Below, one piece after another: positions 1 through 6,447 of a stretch of DNA of 7,540 bases. The position numbers and the translations under genes are program-made. Positions within the stretch are counted from its first letter, which is position 1; every line of letters starts with the position of its first letter. Origin of the DNA: a bacterium (GTDB lineage Bacteria; Bdellovibrionota_C; UBA2361; SZUA-149); assembly GCA_003230795.1 (NCBI GenBank), contig QIGM01000475.1:1-7540 (forward strand). Direction: 5' to 3'. Below the pieces are notes generated by a model. The model worked only from the letters and a program-made list of their open reading frames with translations. It did no database searches and was not told the origin of the DNA.

Positions 1-2
1 GC

Positions 3-995
3 TCATTTTTCTCTTACTATTTGATTTTTGCCGTCGCCGTATATGCATCTATCGCAACAGGAGCCTTCGACCCCTCCCCTTGGCACGTCGACTACCTCAA
101 CTTCTTCACTGACGACAATCCTCTCTCGATCCGGCGAGACTTTGACTACTTCGCTCCTTGGTACTCTATTATCCTCTCAGCAAATCCGAACTCTTCTGGT
201 TTTCTGAGTGAGGTAATTCTTGAAGAACGATTTAGAGGAATTTTTGCCGAACCAACTCAGCTCATTCATTTCACTATCCCTCTACTCTTTTTGTCTCTTC
301 TCAACCTACAAAAGGGACGTCTCGCCTCCTGGTTCGGTTTCTTGGCGCTCGCGATAAGCACTTATTGGGCGTTTTCTGCTGCCGGCTTCCTTTGCATTTT
401 TGCCATCTGCTATATGCTTGTTTGCGCAAGAATGACCACGAAGATACAACGAGCAATTTTTCGTCTTCCGCTTATCGCCCTCTTACTAGGAGTTCCGCCC
501 TATCTTCTCTTTTCAGATTTCAGCTATATAGTAGGCGTTTTCGGAGCGAATAAGCTTGAATCTTTCCTGTACTACTCTGACCGCTATGCCGAAACTATCG
601 ATGCACTCTTTGAGTCAGGTCTTTTTGGCTTCGGTTACGAAGAAGTAAAAGACTTCGTCTCTAACGGACTTGTCTTAAATGTTCGGCGCTACGGCGCTCT
701 CGGAATACTGTCGCTGATTGTTTTCATTGCTCCTATGGCATTTGCCTCCTGGCGGCTTCTTTCCAGTCGGTATTTTGCAATTGGGATGATGGGACTCTCA
801 ACGCTTATTCTCCTCCTTAAAAGTCCCGAAATTATTAACCTTCACCTCCTCGTCTTCTACGTCTTGGTAATCAAGAGTGAACAAGAGTTAAGGACTCGAA
901 AAGAGAATCCGACATCGAATCTCCAGCCAATTGCCCCTCACGGCAGCTCTTCTCACACCTCGCCTGCCAGAGATAAACGTAGAGCATCGCTTTAG
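3..995 (+). CDS. O-antigen polymerase/ligase-like multi-pass membrane protein (5' truncated)
   Basis: The reading frame is open to the left edge of the window (codons from position 3 read S-F-F-S-Y-Y before the TTG at 21), so the true start is probably upstream and this is the C-terminal part of a larger protein. It ends at TAG 993-995. The protein is very hydrophobic, with about seven predicted membrane segments separated by short loops and one longer polar loop. Features recalling Wzy/WaaL-type O-antigen polymerases and ligases are an 'AEPTQLIHF' motif before a membrane helix and, after the large loop, 'GLFGFGYEEVKDFVSNGLV' followed by a 'GALGILSLIVF' helix. Family members build or transfer surface polysaccharide at the inner membrane. 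The last ~40 residues are polar and rich in Ser, Pro and Arg, probably a cytoplasmic tail. The family call rests on topology and weak motifs; another polytopic EPS protein is possible. It shows no functional link with the genes downstream. Confidence 0.55.
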   Translation, partial: SFFSYYLIFAVAVYASIATGAFDPSPWHVDYLNFFTDDNPLSIRRDFDYFAPWYSIILSANPNSSGFLSEVILEERFRGIFAEPTQLIHFTIPLLFLSLLNLQKGRLASWFGFLALAISTYWAFSAAGFLCIFAICYMLVCARMTTKIQRAIFRLPLIALLLGVPPYLLFSDFSYIVGVFGANKLESFLYYSDRYAETIDALFESGLFGFGYEEVKDFVSNGLVLNVRRYGALGILSLIVFIAPMAFASWRLLSSRYFAIGMMGLSTLILLLKSPEIINLHLLVFYVLVIKSEQELRTRKENPTSNLQPIAPHGSSSHTSPARDKRRASL

Positions 996-1035
996 TTTTT
1001 CTCTTTCATCGCGCCCTTGAATCTTAGGATCCTGT

Positions 1036-1064
1036 TTGACACTTCTGATAATTACCCCCATTAT
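1036..1064 (+). promoter_or_regulatory. Sigma70-like promoter for the methyltransferase gene
   Basis: A perfect -35 box TTGACA (1036-1041) is followed after 17 bp by CATTAT (1059-1064), which matches the TATAAT consensus at four of six positions. Transcription would start near 1071, giving a leader of about 150 nt before the GTG at 1224. It lies 41 bp after the stop of the preceding gene, where a new transcription unit would be expected. The call is from consensus match only. Confidence 0.5.
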
Positions 1065-1086
1065 GGCGGCTCGCTACTAGGGAATT

Positions 1087-1182
1087 ATGCCAATCGATAG
1101 ACGATTGTTTGCATCAATTGTTTGCATCGATTGTTTGCATCAATGCGTAGCGGGCGTAGCGGCCTCTTCAAAGCGGAATTAG
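1087..1182 (+). CDS. Possible 31-codon leader ORF (doubtful)
   Basis: An ATG at 1087 opens a frame of 31 codons ending at TAG 1180-1182. An AGGGA (1079-1083) precedes it, but the spacing of only 3 nt is short for a ribosome binding site. The ORF runs through the 13-bp tandem repeats, each copy being read in a different frame, which argues against selection for a particular peptide. It is listed because it sits between the predicted promoter and the methyltransferase gene and could act as a leader. Chance is an equally good explanation. Confidence 0.12.
   Translation: MPIDRRLFASIVCIDCLHQCVAGVAASSKRN
1091..1107. repeat. Short inverted repeat CAATCG-N5-CGATTG
   Basis: CAATCG (1091-1096) and CGATTG (1102-1107) form a perfect 6-bp inverted repeat around a 5-nt centre. 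The right arm overlaps the first 13-bp tandem repeat unit. It lies just downstream of the predicted transcription start, so it could be an operator or a weak RNA hairpin. No U-tract follows, so it is not a convincing terminator. Confidence 0.4.
1104..1142. repeat. Three tandem 13-bp repeats (ATTGTTTGCATCR)
   Basis: The copies are ATTGTTTGCATCA (1104-1116), ATTGTTTGCATCG (1117-1129) and ATTGTTTGCATCA (1130-1142); only the last base varies. Because the flanks also match, CGATTGTTTGCATCAAT occurs identically at 1102-1118 and 1128-1144. The array lies in the presumed 5' leader of the methyltransferase gene. It could be an iteron-like protein binding site, or a product of replication slippage without function. 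It does not match the DnaA box consensus. Confidence 0.9.
1145..1162. repeat. Tandem 9-bp duplication GCGTAGCGG x2
   Basis: GCGTAGCGG at 1145-1153 is followed directly by an identical copy at 1154-1162. It adjoins the 13-bp array, being separated from it by only two bases, so two unrelated tandem repeats lie side by side in a non-coding leader. Confidence 0.85.
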
Positions 1183-1191
1183 TTGAGGCAG

Positions 1192-1227
1192 ATGAGTGAC
1201 GAAGAGGGAACAAGAAAGTCATCGTGA
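1192..1227 (+). CDS. Possible 11-codon leader ORF overlapping the pmtA start
   Basis: ATG 1192 opens MSDEEGTRKSS and stops at TGA 1225-1227, which overlaps the GTG start of the methyltransferase (1224-1226) as GTGA. A GAGG (1185-1188) lies 3 nt before the ATG, a short spacing. Start/stop overlaps of this type are typical of translational coupling, and the methyltransferase has no well-placed ribosome binding site of its own. Two other readings are possible: the ORF is chance, or an indel near 1224 separates the true N-terminus of the methyltransferase from the rest. Confidence 0.25.
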   Translation: MSDEEGTRKSS

Positions 1228-1988
1228 ACAACGACGCGATTAAAAAAGTCTACGGCCGGGCAGCCGGCGTTTACGACGTCTTATTTGGCCCCATCGCCGA
1301 TTCCGGCAGAAAGCGTGTTGTTAGTAATGTCAACCAGCTACCAGGCGGTCGAGTTTTGGAAGTGGGCGTGGGAACTGGGATCTCACTTACCCATTACGAC
1401 CCCAAGCACACCATCACTGGAATAGACCTCTCCCCAGAGATGCTTGATCGCGCCAAGTATCGGGTAGCTAAGCATGGGGTAAAAGATCAAAATCTCTCAC
1501 ATATCGAATCGCTCGCGATCATGGACGCAGAAGCGATGACGTACGATGACTCCCTATTCGACATTGTTGTCGCAATGTATGTGATGTCAGTGGTGCCAAG
1601 CCCTGAGAAGGTAATCCACGAGATTCAGAGAGTTTGTAAGCCAGGTGGAAAGATTTTCATCGTTAATCATTTCAGCCAGCCTGACGGAATGATGAGTAAA
1701 ATAGAGCGGCTACTCGAACCCTACTCTGATTCCTTGGGATGGAGTCCTCATTTTCCTATTGAAGCCTGCTTAGGAACTGACTCACTGGAAGTAAAAGAAC
1801 AGAGGAGAGTCCCGCCGCTTGGTTTCTTCACCATGCTTATTTGCGATAATAAGCTGAAGGCTAGCAATGCCGGACTAAACGGCGCTTCCCCGCTTCCCCG
1901 CACCTCAATGGAACTTGGGTCAATGGAACAGGAGGCCTCAGCTAGCCCCAACGAAGCGCCTCTCTCGGACGACTCGCCTGCTAAATAG
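1224..1988 (+). CDS. pmtA: PmtA-like phosphatidylethanolamine N-methyltransferase (class I SAM-dependent)
   Basis: This 254-residue protein has a Rossmann-type SAM-methyltransferase fold. Motif I is VLEVGVGTG (residues 44-52), the ribose-binding acidic residue is in 'GID' (D68), 'MDAE' is at 100-103, 'FDIVVAMYVMSVVP' at 112-125 and 'KPGGKIFIVNHF' at 139-150. These blocks, with 'LGWSPHF' (171-177) and 'PPLGFFTMLIC' (197-207), match the Rhodobacter-type PmtA pattern. PmtA enzymes methylate phosphatidylethanolamine stepwise towards phosphatidylcholine at the inner membrane. Family members are usually just over 200 residues. Here about 44 extra C-terminal residues are rich in Ser, Pro, Ala and Glu and contain small tandem duplications, so this tail is probably disordered. 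The GTG is the first usable start after an in-frame TGA at 1197-1199; the upstream AGAGGG (1204-1209 region) is too far for a typical RBS. A different small substrate cannot be excluded. Confidence 0.75.
   Translation: MNNDAIKKVYGRAAGVYDVLFGPIADSGRKRVVSNVNQLPGGRVLEVGVGTGISLTHYDPKHTITGIDLSPEMLDRAKYRVAKHGVKDQNLSHIESLAIMDAEAMTYDDSLFDIVVAMYVMSVVPSPEKVIHEIQRVCKPGGKIFIVNHFSQPDGMMSKIERLLEPYSDSLGWSPHFPIEACLGTDSLEVKEQRRVPPLGFFTMLICDNKLKASNAGLNGASPLPRTSMELGSMEQEASASPNEAPLSDDSPAK
1883..1934. repeat. Short tandem duplications in the methyltransferase tail
   Basis: CGCTTCCC occurs twice in tandem (1883-1890, 1891-1898). A 15-bp near-tandem follows: TCAATGGAACTTGGG (1905-1919) and TCAATGGAACAGGAG (1920-1934), identical over the first ten bases. 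The second is in frame and gives the peptide doublet SMELG-SMEQE (residues 228-237). Both lie in the low-complexity C-terminal extension outside the conserved methyltransferase domain. Confidence 0.85.
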
Positions 1989-2003
1989 CCGCACACCCTA
2001 ACG

Positions 2004-2028
2004 TTACTTGCTATAGTCCTTACTTGCT
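2004..2028. repeat. 9-bp direct repeat TTACTTGCT, 16-bp period
   Basis: TTACTTGCT occurs at 2004-2012 and again at 2020-2028 in the gap between the methyltransferase and SURF1 genes. The first copy overlaps the possible extended -10 element. It may be a decayed tandem duplication or a pair of regulator half-sites. Confidence 0.6.
2009..2017 (+). promoter_or_regulatory. Possible extended -10 promoter of the cytochrome oxidase operon
   Basis: TGCTATAGT fits the extended -10 pattern TGnTATAAT with one mismatch in the hexamer. No recognisable -35 box lies 16-18 bp upstream, which an extended -10 can tolerate. Transcription would start near 2024, about 80 nt before the SURF1 ATG. It lies in the only gap over 100 bp upstream of the oxidase genes. 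The call is tentative; the operon might also be read from the promoter before pmtA. Confidence 0.3.
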
Positions 2029-2106
2029 TTCGGGCGCGCCTCGTGACAACAAAAGGTAGCGCTCAACATAGCGCAAGCGAACCTTATTCCGGTCTAAGAT
2101 CAGCGG

Positions 2107-2982
2107 ATGAAATTTCTACCCTCTACCTTTGTCTTTTCGGCACGCATCAGCCTCACCGCTGTTTTGCTCGCTGCCTTAATGCTCAAAGCTTCCCATTGGC
2201 AATGGACTCGCTACCTCGAGAAAAAGCAGTTGATGGCCACCTACGCAGAAAACGCTGAGGTCGAAGCACCTGAACTACAAGCGCTTATCGATTCTAATCC
2301 CGACCTCGGCTCTTACCTTTACCGGAAACTGGAACTGCAAGGTGAATACGATTTCGATAATCAGGTTGTTGTGCTTAACCGTCGACATGCCAGCGGACCG
2401 GGCCAACTACTTCTCACACCACTAAAGCTGGAGAACTCCGAAACTAGGGTCATCGTTAGCAGAGGTTTCATACCCTTTAAGCATCGCGACTCCTCGCATT
2501 GGGAGAAATACAATCATGTTCAATCTGAAGAACTGTTCGCAGTCGTTCAAAAGGCGAGAGGGAAGCAGCTCCCTATTTCGCCGAAAAGCGAACTACACAA
2601 AAATTCGACAGGATTGAGCACCACATGGTTATACCCGGACATCGCTGCTATCTCTAAGCAACTTCCCTACCCAGTACTGCAAGGATATTATTTGCAGCGG
2701 ATAGCGAAAGTCGGCGACCCGGAATTCCCGGCTGAATATGTGCGTCTCAAAGTTCCGCCATCTACGCATTTCGGCTATACAATAGAGTGGATACTTCTAG
2801 CGGTGATGAGTCTGCTTATTGCGTTTGTATTGCAAGCCTTCCCTCAGCGTTTTTTCGGCCAACGCACTAAAAGCACGGAAAATCAGTCAAGATCCAACGA
2901 CCTCGACTCTTCCCCGCGCATGGAAAAGGAGAAGTGTTTCGCGGACGCCCAGAAGAAAAACGGCAGCCTCAAGCTGCACTAA
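2107..2982 (+). CDS. SURF1 family cytochrome oxidase assembly protein
   Basis: This 291-residue inner-membrane protein belongs to the SURF1/Shy1 family, which helps place heme a/a3 in subunit I of aa3 oxidases. It has the family's two-helix plan: TM1 at about residues 10-30, followed directly by the 'WQWTRYLEKK' motif (31-40), a large periplasmic domain, and TM2 at about 224-246. Conserved points are 'LQGEYDFDNQVVVLNRR' (77-93), 'LLTPL' (102-106), 'VIVSRGFIPF' (115-124), 'GYYLQRI' (193-199) and, before TM2, 'PPSTHFGYTIEW' (217-228). About 45 polar residues follow TM2, longer than the short tail usual in the family. The ATG is the first start after an in-frame TAA at 2095-2097; no clear Shine-Dalgarno sequence precedes it. 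It is the first gene of the oxidase operon, 28 bp before the SCO gene, which fits a shared assembly role. Confidence 0.88.
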   Translation: MKFLPSTFVFSARISLTAVLLAALMLKASHWQWTRYLEKKQLMATYAENAEVEAPELQALIDSNPDLGSYLYRKLELQGEYDFDNQVVVLNRRHASGPGQLLLTPLKLENSETRVIVSRGFIPFKHRDSSHWEKYNHVQSEELFAVVQKARGKQLPISPKSELHKNSTGLSTTWLYPDIAAISKQLPYPVLQGYYLQRIAKVGDPEFPAEYVRLKVPPSTHFGYTIEWILLAVMSLLIAFVLQAFPQRFFGQRTKSTENQSRSNDLDSSPRMEKEKCFADAQKKNGSLKLH

Positions 2983-2997
2983 GTCACAAGCACACCC

Positions 2998-3003
2998 AAA
3001 GGA
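2998..3003 (+). promoter_or_regulatory. Ribosome binding site fixing the SCO start
   Basis: AAAGGA lies 7 nt before ATG 3011. It supports that start over the in-frame ATG at 2819, which would add 64 residues read out of frame from inside SURF1. Confidence 0.7.
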
Positions 3004-3010
3004 CGGCAGA

Positions 3011-3835
3011 ATGCCCCAGAATCGACACTTACTACTACTGATCGCGCTCTGCTATTTTCTTACCTTCGTCACGGTTAGAAGCGCCTACGCCACAGAGAAA
3101 CCAGGAGATGTGCCAAGCGAGGCAGCAATCCTTGAGCGTCTTGATGAGCAAATAGATCTCTCACTCTCATTCACTAATCAGCATGGAGCGAAAGTACAGC
3201 TAAAAGATCTGTTTATAGATGGGCGGCCGCTAGTAATTGCACCAGTTTACTATGAATGTCCTCGACTCTGCACCCTAACCCAAGAGGGCGTGGTGAAGTC
3301 TCTGAATGGCTTGGAGCTGAAAATCTCCGACGATTTTAAGGTTGTTTCTGTGAGTTTCGACTACGAAGAGCCGGCATCTTTGGCTTCAGAAAGGTCAAAA
3401 AAATACTACGACCTTTTAGAAGACGGAGAAGGCGGAAAAAACGGTGGTTGGGATTTTCTCGTCGGCGACAAAGAGAATATTAGTAAACTAATGGGAGAAA
3501 TTGGCTTCTCATTTAAAGAAGACCAAGGGGAATATATTCATGCGGCTATCTTGGTGGTGCTCACACCCGAGGGTAAGATTTCGCGGTACTTGTATGGTAT
3601 CAATTATCCCAGTAAGGATATGAGATTAGCGCTTGTAGAGGCGGCAAAAGGTAAGATAGGTAATACCTTAGATCGGGTATTCCTCTATTGCTTTCGTTTC
3701 GATCCCACCAAAGGTAAATATACCCTAGCGGTTTGGAACGTAACCCGCGCCTTTTGCAGTGCAGGGGTATTGGTACTCTTCGGGCTACTAATTCGATTTC
3801 GTTTAAAAGAAAAGAGTAAGGATATTCCAGAATAA
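3011..3835 (+). CDS. SCO1/SenC family copper chaperone for cytochrome c oxidase
   Basis: This 274-residue protein is a membrane-attached, thioredoxin-fold copper chaperone that metallates or reduces the CuA site of subunit II. A signal peptide covers residues 1-27 (hydrophobic core 7-21, then 'SAYA|TE' as a likely cleavage site). The copper-binding motif is 'YYECPRLCT' (C83 and C87, CxxxC). The third ligand is H177 in 'EYIHAAILVVLTPEGKI', followed by 'SRYLYGI'. All three SCO ligands are therefore present. The C-terminal part, 'LYCFRFDPTKGKYTLAV' and a membrane helix at about 244-263, is a variant seen in several bacterial SCO proteins, which then have a C-terminal anchor. The start is supported by AAAGGA 7 nt upstream. 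The stop is only 4 nt before coxB, a tight coupling that fits delivery of copper to that very subunit. Confidence 0.92.
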   Translation: MPQNRHLLLLIALCYFLTFVTVRSAYATEKPGDVPSEAAILERLDEQIDLSLSFTNQHGAKVQLKDLFIDGRPLVIAPVYYECPRLCTLTQEGVVKSLNGLELKISDDFKVVSVSFDYEEPASLASERSKKYYDLLEDGEGGKNGGWDFLVGDKENISKLMGEIGFSFKEDQGEYIHAAILVVLTPEGKISRYLYGINYPSKDMRLALVEAAKGKIGNTLDRVFLYCFRFDPTKGKYTLAVWNVTRAFCSAGVLVLFGLLIRFRLKEKSKDIPE

Positions 3836-3839
3836 CGAT

Positions 3840-4781
3840 ATGTTTGATCTCTTCACCTCCATGCCCGAACAAGCGGCGACCTGGTCAGCCGACGTCGACT
3901 GGCTTAACGACCTAATCACTAACCTTTCTGTATTCTTCACCGTCACCCTCACGGGCGCGATGATTTACTTAGGCGTGAAATACCGCAAGAAGTCAGAGGA
4001 TCAGGAAGTCGCCTACATCACTCACAATGCGATGCTCGAAACAGTGTGGACGGTAGTCCCTACGATCATCTGCGCAGTAATGTTTGTCTATGGCATCATC
4101 TCCTACAAAGAGATGAGAACTCCGCCATCAAGCGCGATAGAAATTAACGTCGACGCCTATAGCTGGCGTTGGGACTTCACCTACCCTGGTGGGAAGAAGA
4201 GCACGAACACACTTGTTGTCCCGCTGGGTCAACCCATTAGACTAATAATGACTTCCCACGATGTTATTCACTCCTTCTTCATCCCTGCAATGAGAGTGAA
4301 AGAAGATGTCTACCAAGGTAACTACTCCTATCTTTGGTTCGAACCTATTAAACTTGGTGAGTTCCACATCTTTTGCGCTGAGTACTGCGGACTCCAACAT
4401 TCAGCGATGATTGGTAAGGTGAAAGTAGTTACCCAAGAGGAATACGAAGATTATCTCGTTGACCGAAAAGCCGGTGATGCTCCACAGCTGTCACCTGCTG
4501 AAGCTGGGAAAGTTCTCTACACCGAAAAGACCTGCAACACCTGCCACTCTCTCGATGGCAGCCAAACTCTAGGACCTAGCTTTAAAGGCCTTTTTGCTTC
4601 AAAAGAGCGAAAACTTGCCGACGGCACTGTCGTCCCAATTGATGAGAATTATATTCGGGAATCGATTCTTCAGCCTCAAGCTAAGATGGTTGAAGGGTTT
4701 TCGCCTATAATGCCAGCGTTTGAAGGTCAACTATCTGAAGAGGATATTGCCAATCTCATTGCGTATCTTAAAACACTCTAG
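3840..4781 (+). CDS. coxB: Cytochrome c oxidase subunit II with fused cytochrome c domain (caa3 type)
   Basis: This 313-residue subunit receives electrons and passes them through CuA to heme a. Two helices (about 26-48 and 67-90) anchor it, with the typical 'ETVWTVVPTII' (67-77). The periplasmic cupredoxin domain carries the aromatic patch 'YSWRWDF' (107-113) and the full CuA ligand set H144, C179, E181, C183, H187 and M190 ('CAEYCGLQHSAM'). A C-terminal class I cytochrome c domain from about residue 216 contains the heme site CNTCH (232-236). M291 in 'PIMPAF' is the likely axial ligand. The fusion marks a caa3 oxidase, in which the donor cytochrome is built in. No cleavable signal peptide is obvious. 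The start ATG 3840 lies 4 nt after the SCO stop. AAGGAT (3818-3823) is rather far upstream, so translation is probably coupled to SCO. Confidence 0.96.
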   Translation: MFDLFTSMPEQAATWSADVDWLNDLITNLSVFFTVTLTGAMIYLGVKYRKKSEDQEVAYITHNAMLETVWTVVPTIICAVMFVYGIISYKEMRTPPSSAIEINVDAYSWRWDFTYPGGKKSTNTLVVPLGQPIRLIMTSHDVIHSFFIPAMRVKEDVYQGNYSYLWFEPIKLGEFHIFCAEYCGLQHSAMIGKVKVVTQEEYEDYLVDRKAGDAPQLSPAEAGKVLYTEKTCNTCHSLDGSQTLGPSFKGLFASKERKLADGTVVPIDENYIRESILQPQAKMVEGFSPIMPAFEGQLSEEDIANLIAYLKTL

Positions 4782-4803
4782 TCGGAAATATTGAGGATAA
4801 GAA

Positions 4804-6432
4804 ATGTCAGCATACGCTGCTACAGACGATCACGACCATAATTATATCAACTGGGAGAAAGGCTTTTGGTCCTGGTGGATGAGCATTGACCATAAGCGCA
4901 TTGGTCTAATGTATCTCGGAACCATGCTCATGTTCTTTGCGATTGGCGGGTTTTTCGCTCTCTTGGTGCGAATAGAGCTATTCACTCCCGGCGAGACAAT
5001 CATGGGAGCAGCGGATTACAATACCGCCTTCACCCTTCACGGCGTAGTGATGATCTTTCTTTTCATTGTGCCCGGCATTCCGGCCACACTTGGAAACTTC
5101 TTATTGCCCTTAATGATTGGAGCGAAGGATGTCGCCTTCCCTCGCCTTAACAGGCTCAGCTACTGGCTCTACGTTCTTTCCGGCGGGGTCGCAGTTCTTG
5201 CGATTGTATTTCGACTCGATACGGGCTGGACGTTCTACGCCCCTTACAGTGTTCAAAATAGCACTGCGGTAGTGGCGGCAACAACTGCGGCCTTCCTTGG
5301 GGGATTTGCTTCTATCCTCACCGGTGTGAATTTCCTTGTGACCATTCACAACATGAGAGCACCCGGAATGCATTGGGGAAGACTGCCACTGTTCGTGTGG
5401 ACGCTTTATGCCACAGCCATTTTGCAGGTGGTCGCGACGCCAGTAATCGGTATCACCCTTCTTCTCTTAATCTTGGAGAACGTGTTTGGTCTTGGCGTCT
5501 TCGACCCGGATTTAGGCGGAGACCCTGTACTCTTCGAGCACATGTTCTGGTTCTACTCTCACCCAGTTGTCTACATCATGATTCTACCGGCCATGGGCAT
5601 CGTATCGGAAATCATACCGGTATTCTCTCGGAAACCGATATTTGGCTACCGCGCTATCGTTTACGCAAGTGTGGGGATTGCTGCTATTAGTTTCCTCGTT
5701 TGGGGGCACCATATGTTTGTCGCAGGAATGGCGAATCTCACGCGCTACATATTCTCCTTCCTTACTTTCTTCGTCGCTGTCCCTACCGCAGTAAAAGTCT
5801 TCAATTGGATTTCGACGCTCTACAAGGGTTCAGTCACCTGGGACTCACCAATGCTCTACGCACTATCATTTGTGTTCCTATTTCTTATCGCGGGCTGTAC
5901 TGGAATACATCTGGCAACACTTTCTACTGATGCGCACTATCACGATACCTACTTCGTGGTTGCTCACTTTCACTACACCATTCAGGGGGGAGCAGTAATT
6001 GGCCTACTCGGCGGACTACACTTTTGGTTCTCCAAAATGTTTGGACGAATGTACAATGAAAAGCTGGCGAAGGTTGGTTGGTTGTTTCTTTTCATCGGCT
6101 TCAATGGTGCGTTTCTCCCAATGTTTATTCTCGGGATGGAAGGCATGCCACGTAGATACTTCGACTACCCTGTCGAGTTCACCACCTTGCATCAAATGGC
6201 AACTATTGGCGCATTCGTAAACGGCCTCGGCTACCTCTTTGTCTTTGGCAACTTAGGCTACGCAGTTTTTCGTGGGAAAAAGGCCGGGACGAACCCTTAC
6301 GAATCCCTATCGTTGGAATGGCAGACTCCCTCACCGCCTGCCCACGACAACTGGGAGACTATCCCAATTGTCACCGATTGGACTTATGGGTATGGAAAAC
6401 CAGAAGACGATGAGTCTCACGCAGGACATTAA
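4804..6432 (+). CDS. coxA: Cytochrome c oxidase subunit I, A2-type heme-copper oxidase
   Basis: This 542-residue catalytic subunit reduces O2 to water and pumps protons, with twelve membrane helices expected. Heme a ligands are H79 ('TLHGVVM') and H390; the heme a3 ligand is H388 ('AHFHYTIQGG'). CuB ligands are H253, H302 and H303 ('GHHMF'), and Y257 is the Tyr cross-linked to H253. Helix VI reads 'YSHPVVY', so the Glu of A1 enzymes (GHPEVY) is replaced by the Tyr-Ser pair that defines A2 oxidases. D109 in 'GAKDVAFP' matches the D-channel entrance and K331 in 'VPTAVKVFNW' the K-channel lysine. Length and order of blocks are normal for the family. The C-terminus is acidic and ends 'ESHAGH'. 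GAGGA (4793-4797) lies 6 nt before the ATG; the gap to coxB is 22 bp. Confidence 0.98.
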   Translation: MSAYAATDDHDHNYINWEKGFWSWWMSIDHKRIGLMYLGTMLMFFAIGGFFALLVRIELFTPGETIMGAADYNTAFTLHGVVMIFLFIVPGIPATLGNFLLPLMIGAKDVAFPRLNRLSYWLYVLSGGVAVLAIVFRLDTGWTFYAPYSVQNSTAVVAATTAAFLGGFASILTGVNFLVTIHNMRAPGMHWGRLPLFVWTLYATAILQVVATPVIGITLLLLILENVFGLGVFDPDLGGDPVLFEHMFWFYSHPVVYIMILPAMGIVSEIIPVFSRKPIFGYRAIVYASVGIAAISFLVWGHHMFVAGMANLTRYIFSFLTFFVAVPTAVKVFNWISTLYKGSVTWDSPMLYALSFVFLFLIAGCTGIHLATLSTDAHYHDTYFVVAHFHYTIQGGAVIGLLGGLHFWFSKMFGRMYNEKLAKVGWLFLFIGFNGAFLPMFILGMEGMPRRYFDYPVEFTTLHQMATIGAFVNGLGYLFVFGNLGYAVFRGKKAGTNPYESLSLEWQTPSPPAHDNWETIPIVTDWTYGYGKPEDDESHAGH

Positions 6433-6447
6433 GGAATAGGAGCAGAA

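Noticed and set aside
996..1035. Rho-independent terminator after the first gene
   Set aside because: A T-rich run follows the stop, but no GC-rich hairpin precedes it. AGGATCCT at 1026-1033 is only an 8-bp palindrome without a U-tract.
1104..1142. CRISPR-like array
   Set aside because: The three 13-bp units directly abut, with no spacers, and are far too short for CRISPR repeats.
2059..2074. Hairpin GCGCT-N6-AGCGC upstream of SURF1
   Set aside because: A 5-bp stem with no U-tract is too weak to call a terminator or a riboswitch; it may be chance.
2043..2258. 71-codon ORF starting with GTG at 2043
   Set aside because: It overlaps SURF1 in another frame, has no RBS, and its product has no recognisable family features. 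SURF1 in its own frame has clear motifs.
2819..3010. In-frame upstream extension of the SCO gene from ATG 2819
   Set aside because: It would overlap the end of SURF1 by 164 bp and add residues without a signal peptide. The ATG at 3011 has a good RBS and begins a clean signal sequence.
3600..3872. 90-codon minus-strand frame across the SCO-coxB junction
   Set aside because: It spans two well-supported genes on the other strand and shows no motif.
5110..6220. Several open frames on both strands inside coxA
   Set aside because: They overlap a fully conserved coxA frame and encode sequences without family motifs or ribosome binding sites.
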